A stretch of 44,831 nucleotides of DNA from Thiocapsa sp. KS1 (lineage in GTDB: Bacteria; Pseudomonadota; Gammaproteobacteria; Chromatiales; Chromatiaceae). Shown one piece after another: positions 42,204-44,831 of the stretch (position 1 is the first letter of the stretch; each line of letters opens with the position of its first letter). The notes under the pieces were generated by a model. It was not told the origin of the DNA, made no database searches, and saw only the letters and a program-made list of their open reading frames with translations. The position numbers and the translations under genes were made by a program. Location: NCBI RefSeq assembly GCF_001499735.1, contig NZ_LN848257.1, positions 3,372,556 to 3,417,386 on the forward strand, read 5' to 3'.

Positions 42204-43448
42204 TCAATCCGTCAGCAGGTGACTCGCCAGCCCATCCGCCAGTTTGGGCTCGAACCAGGTCGATTTCGGCGGCATCACTTCACCCGCATCGGCGACCGCC
42301 ATCAGGTCTTCCATGCGCGTCGGAAAAAGCGCGAAGGCGACGGCCATCTCGCCCGAATCCACGCGCGCGGCGAGGGCCTCCAGCCCGCGGATACCACCTA
42401 CGAAGTCGATCCGGTCGTCGCGGCGTGGGTCCTGAATGCCGAGGATCGGGCAGATCAGGTTGTCCTGCAGCAGGCTCACGTCGAGCCGCCCGACCGGGTC
42501 GTCGTAGGGGATCCGCGCCGGGTCCAAGGTCATCCGATACCAATGTCCGCCGAGATACATCCCGAATTCGCCGGGTCGCTCGGGCCTGACCGGACCCGGT
42601 GCGCCCTCGATCGCGAAGACGACCGAAAGACGCTGCACGAACGCGTCGACGCCGTGTCCGTGCAGGTCTTTGACCACGCGGTTGTAGTCCAGGATCCGCA
42701 TCTGATCGTGCGGGAAGATCACCGCGAGCATGAAATTGTAGGGCTCGGCCCCGGTGTGATCCGGGTTTGCGGCACGGCGCATGGCGGCGACGCGCGATGC
42801 CGCGGCGCAGCGATGGTGTCCGTCGGCGATGTAGAGCGCGTCGAGACCCTCGAAGGCGGCCGTCAGCTCGGCGAGGACGGCGGCGTCGGCGACCGGCCAG
42901 AGCTCATGACGCACCCCGTCGGCGGCGGTGATGTCCGTCTCGGCGGGGACCGAGACCAGGCGTGCGAGCAGTGCATCGATGTCCGGCCGCGCGCGGCAGG
43001 CCAGCAGCACCGGCCCGGTCTGCGCGTTCAGGGCATCGATCTGGCGAACCCGGTCGTCTTCCTTGATGGGACGCGTGAGCTCGTGGCGCTTGATCCGCTC
43101 GTTGTCGTAGGCCTCGATCGAGGCGGCGGCCACCAAGCCGGTCTGGCGATGCGCGCCCATCGTCAGGCGATAGATGGAGTAGCTCGGCGTCGGATCGCGC
43201 AACAGGACGCCTGCGTCGATCATGCGATCGAGATTGGCGCGCGATTTCGCGTAGACCGCGGCACTGTAGGGATCCACGTCCTCGGGCAGATCGACCTCGG
43301 CCCGCGAGATGTGCAGGAAGCTCCACGGGCGTCCTTCGACCATCCGACGCGCCTCCGCGGCACTCATCACGTCGTAGGGCGGGGCGGCCACGTCGGCGGC
43401 TCGGCCCGGAGCCGGTCGCAATGCCGCGAAGGGTTTGATCAGGGACAT
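42204..43448 (-). CDS. DUF1015 family protein
   Basis: 414 residues from ATG 43448 with GGTGAG seven bases upstream; a GTG four codons earlier is an alternative. Family hallmarks: start IKPFAALRP, AAPPYDVMSAAEAR, FLHISRAEVDLPE, the YIADGHHRCAAA motif with two adjacent histidines, and LPxxxxR-like spacing later. The end carries MPPKSTWFEPKLADGL, typical of the family. The biochemical role is unknown. It runs towards relA on the same strand, 191 bases apart. Confidence 0.88.
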   Translation of the reverse strand: MSLIKPFAALRPAPGRAADVAAPPYDVMSAAEARRMVEGRPWSFLHISRAEVDLPEDVDPYSAAVYAKSRANLDRMIDAGVLLRDPTPSYSIYRLTMGAHRQTGLVAAASIEAYDNERIKRHELTRPIKEDDRVRQIDALNAQTGPVLLACRARPDIDALLARLVSVPAETDITAADGVRHELWPVADAAVLAELTAAFEGLDALYIADGHHRCAAASRVAAMRRAANPDHTGAEPYNFMLAVIFPHDQMRILDYNRVVKDLHGHGVDAFVQRLSVVFAIEGAPGPVRPERPGEFGMYLGGHWYRMTLDPARIPYDDPVGRLDVSLLQDNLICPILGIQDPRRDDRIDFVGGIRGLEALAARVDSGEMAVAFALFPTRMEDLMAVADAGEVMPPKSTWFEPKLADGLASHLLTD

Positions 43449-43665
43449 GGGGTAACTCACCGTTGTGTCGTCGGGACGAGAATAGATGTGGCGCGGGATG
43501 GCTGGGTCCGCGCCGCAATGGTATCAGCTCGGCTCGATCCGCGGCTGAAATGGCCCGGTGCCGGAGCGCGCTCGGTCGCCTGTGCTCCGAACAAGCATGC
43601 CGACCGGGCGCAAGACCTGCTCTATACTCGGGCGAAAACTGACCGAATGAGTCGACATCGCCGCC

Positions 43666-43989
43666 ATGGCCGACAACAGCTATCTCAAGGATCTGATTCT
43701 ACTTCGCAACGACCCCGCCAAGGTCGCCCGCGTCCGCGAGGCAGCCGAGCGCGGCGAGATGGATGCTCAGTACGCACTGGGCCTGATCTATGCCGAGGGC
43801 CGCGGGGTCGAGATCGATCTCGCCCGTGCACATTTTTGGCTGTCCTTGGCGATCGCCCAAGGCGACACCGACGCCGATCTCCTGCGCAACATCATCGGCA
43901 GCCAGATGAGCGACGCCGAGTTCGCCGCTGCCAAAGCGCTGGCGCTCGCGCACCGAGCGCCCCACGCGGTGCCGACGACCAAGCACTGA
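43666..43989 (+). CDS. Small Sel1-repeat protein
   Basis: 107 residues. One to two Sel1-like repeats: VREAAERGEMDAQYALGLIY, then EGRGVEIDLARAHFWLSLAI; a helical tail follows. No signal peptide. Sel1 repeats mediate protein contacts; the partner is unknown. The 200-base gap to the divergent DUF1015 gene should contain both promoters. Confidence 0.75.
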   Translation: MADNSYLKDLILLRNDPAKVARVREAAERGEMDAQYALGLIYAEGRGVEIDLARAHFWLSLAIAQGDTDADLLRNIIGSQMSDAEFAAAKALALAHRAPHAVPTTKH

Positions 43990-44119
43990 GGCGATGGCCG
44001 AACCCGGGCCGCGACGGCGCGCCGCTCGCCGACGCAGTCGACAGCGATTGGCCGGCAAGGGCAGCCGGCATCGACGCAGATCGGCGCATCATCGACACGG
44101 CGGCCACGGATAATCCCGA

Positions 44120-44831
44120 CTACTCGACCGGGGGTGCCGCATCCTCGCTGTCGCGTTCGCGCCGGTCGAGTCGGTTCTCGTTCTTGAAGCGCTCGGCCTC
44201 GCGGATCAGGGCGAGGCGGGCGCGGTCTCGACCCCAAATGGCCTCGAGACGGCGGTCCCGCACGGTGTCTTCGGTCCAAAGGCGCCAGAGCAAGGTCGCA
44301 TTCTCCCAGTAGGCGGCGCCGATGCTGTGTCCGTCGGGGCTGAAGTCGGCGTAGGCGACGCCGCCGAGCTCACCGGCGAGGCTCAGGAAGGATTCCTCCG
44401 GCAGCGTGCTCGGAGCCGTGGGGCGCATCCAGATGCGGACCGAGCCGTCACGCGATGCGGTGAGCAGCCAGCGTCCGTCCGGGCTGAACTTGGCGGCATA
44501 GATCCGATCCTTGTGCCCGACGAGCTCCGCGAGGAGGGTGCCGTCCAGGGCCCAGACCTGTGCCTTCGCATCCAACGACGCGGTCACGAGCGCCTGGCTG
44601 TCCGGTGCGAACGCGACGCTGTAGAGGATGCCGGCTTGAGGCTCGAGATAGCGGGGCGTTGCGCAGCCGTGGTCGGTCAGCGCTACTACGGCGGCACTGC
44701 CGTCCTCGCTCGCGCTCGCGAGCCACCGGCCGTCCGGGGAGAAGGCCAGGTCCGTGACCACGTTCGTATGCCATTGTTCGGCGCAGACTGGGGCCCAGAC
44801 CCCTGCGCTGTCCAGGCGCGAGACCCGGACA
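44120..44831 (-). CDS. WD40-repeat protein, C-terminal part (runs off right edge)
   Basis: About 236 residues are visible; the frame is open to the window end, so the gene starts outside. At least four WD-type blades show the pattern LAFSPDGRWLASASEDGSA, VAFAPDSQALVTASLDAKAQVW, AKFSPDGRWLLTASRDGSVRIW and ADFSPDGHSIGAAYWENATLLW. A charged helical tail follows (RDRARLALIREAERFKNENR). WD40 propellers are interaction scaffolds, often C-terminal to kinase or protease domains in bacteria; what precedes this one cannot be seen. Confidence 0.85.
   Translation of the reverse strand, partial: VRVSRLDSAGVWAPVCAEQWHTNVVTDLAFSPDGRWLASASEDGSAAVVALTDHGCATPRYLEPQAGILYSVAFAPDSQALVTASLDAKAQVWALDGTLLAELVGHKDRIYAAKFSPDGRWLLTASRDGSVRIWMRPTAPSTLPEESFLSLAGELGGVAYADFSPDGHSIGAAYWENATLLWRLWTEDTVRDRRLEAIWGRDRARLALIREAERFKNENRLDRRERDSEDAAPPVE

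Noticed and set aside
42051-44312. Long plus-strand open frame across the DUF1015 gene
   Set aside because: Antisense shadow of DUF1015 and out of phase with the Sel1 gene.
1-44831. CRISPR array, tRNA or rRNA genes, insertion sequence with a transposase
   Set aside because: No regularly spaced direct repeats, cloverleaf-like sequences, rRNA segments or intact transposase genes were seen by eye.

Overview
The window is about 45 kb of GC-rich chromosome from a gammaproteobacterium. The gene order lptM-lysA-(methyltransferase)-dapF-DUF484-xerC, a RelA-type (not SpoT-type) ppGpp synthetase and REP-like palindromes in most gaps suggest a Chromatiales-like (purple-sulfur-bacterium-type) host. The genus is inference only.

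Layout. (1) 1-5131: the 5' end of a BaeS-like sensor kinase running off the left edge, a LuxR-type response regulator, a PBP1A gene broken by one missing base, and a lytic transglycosylase upstream of it. (2) 5717-19287: a complete tad/flp locus on the + strand. It encodes two Flp pilins, the prepilin peptidase TadV, an AAA+ ATPase, RcpC, the secretin RcpA, a small lipoprotein, TadZ, TadA, TadB, TadC, TadD, two TadE-like minor pilins and a TadG-like protein. (3) 19450-20417: a graveyard holding a multiply frameshifted RelE toxin, an antitoxin that has lost its 5' part, and an Rpn-type nuclease remnant abutting it. (4) 20418-23354: an HlyD-like adaptor and a TolC-like protein without a pump, then a tandem-META periplasmic protein. 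(5) 23624-28367: lptM, lysA, methyltransferase, dapF, DUF484 and xerC, largely overlapping or closely spaced. (6) 28368-31748: REP elements, a sulfotransferase, a DUF2189 membrane protein and a frameshifted metallo-beta-lactamase-fold hydrolase. (7) 31940-35345: an AT-richer island that I read as integron gene cassettes without an integrase (a CALIN). A HEPN-like protein gene is followed by one attC-like site, a Hanks-type protein kinase gene by a second, canonical attC site, and a decayed hicAB pair by what looks like half an attC site. (8) 35523-44831: a SHOCT lipoprotein, a B12-binding radical SAM protein, a small hypothetical, a NahK-like kinase, relA, a DUF1015 protein, a Sel1-repeat protein and the 3' part of a WD40 gene.

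How the genes work together. The tad locus should build a Flp pilus for adhesion. The lptM-xerC block joins LPS-translocon maturation, diaminopimelate/lysine synthesis and chromosome dimer resolution. Transglycosylase plus PBP1A act on the wall.

The most interesting part is region 7. The two unknown proteins sit in mobile-cassette context, the HEPN-like one has an Rx4H motif, and the other is a kinase with an unassigned C-terminal half. This is the best candidate here for an undescribed accessory (perhaps defence) system. Single-base deletions at short runs in PBP1A, the MBL hydrolase and HicA should be checked against reads before these genes are called dead.
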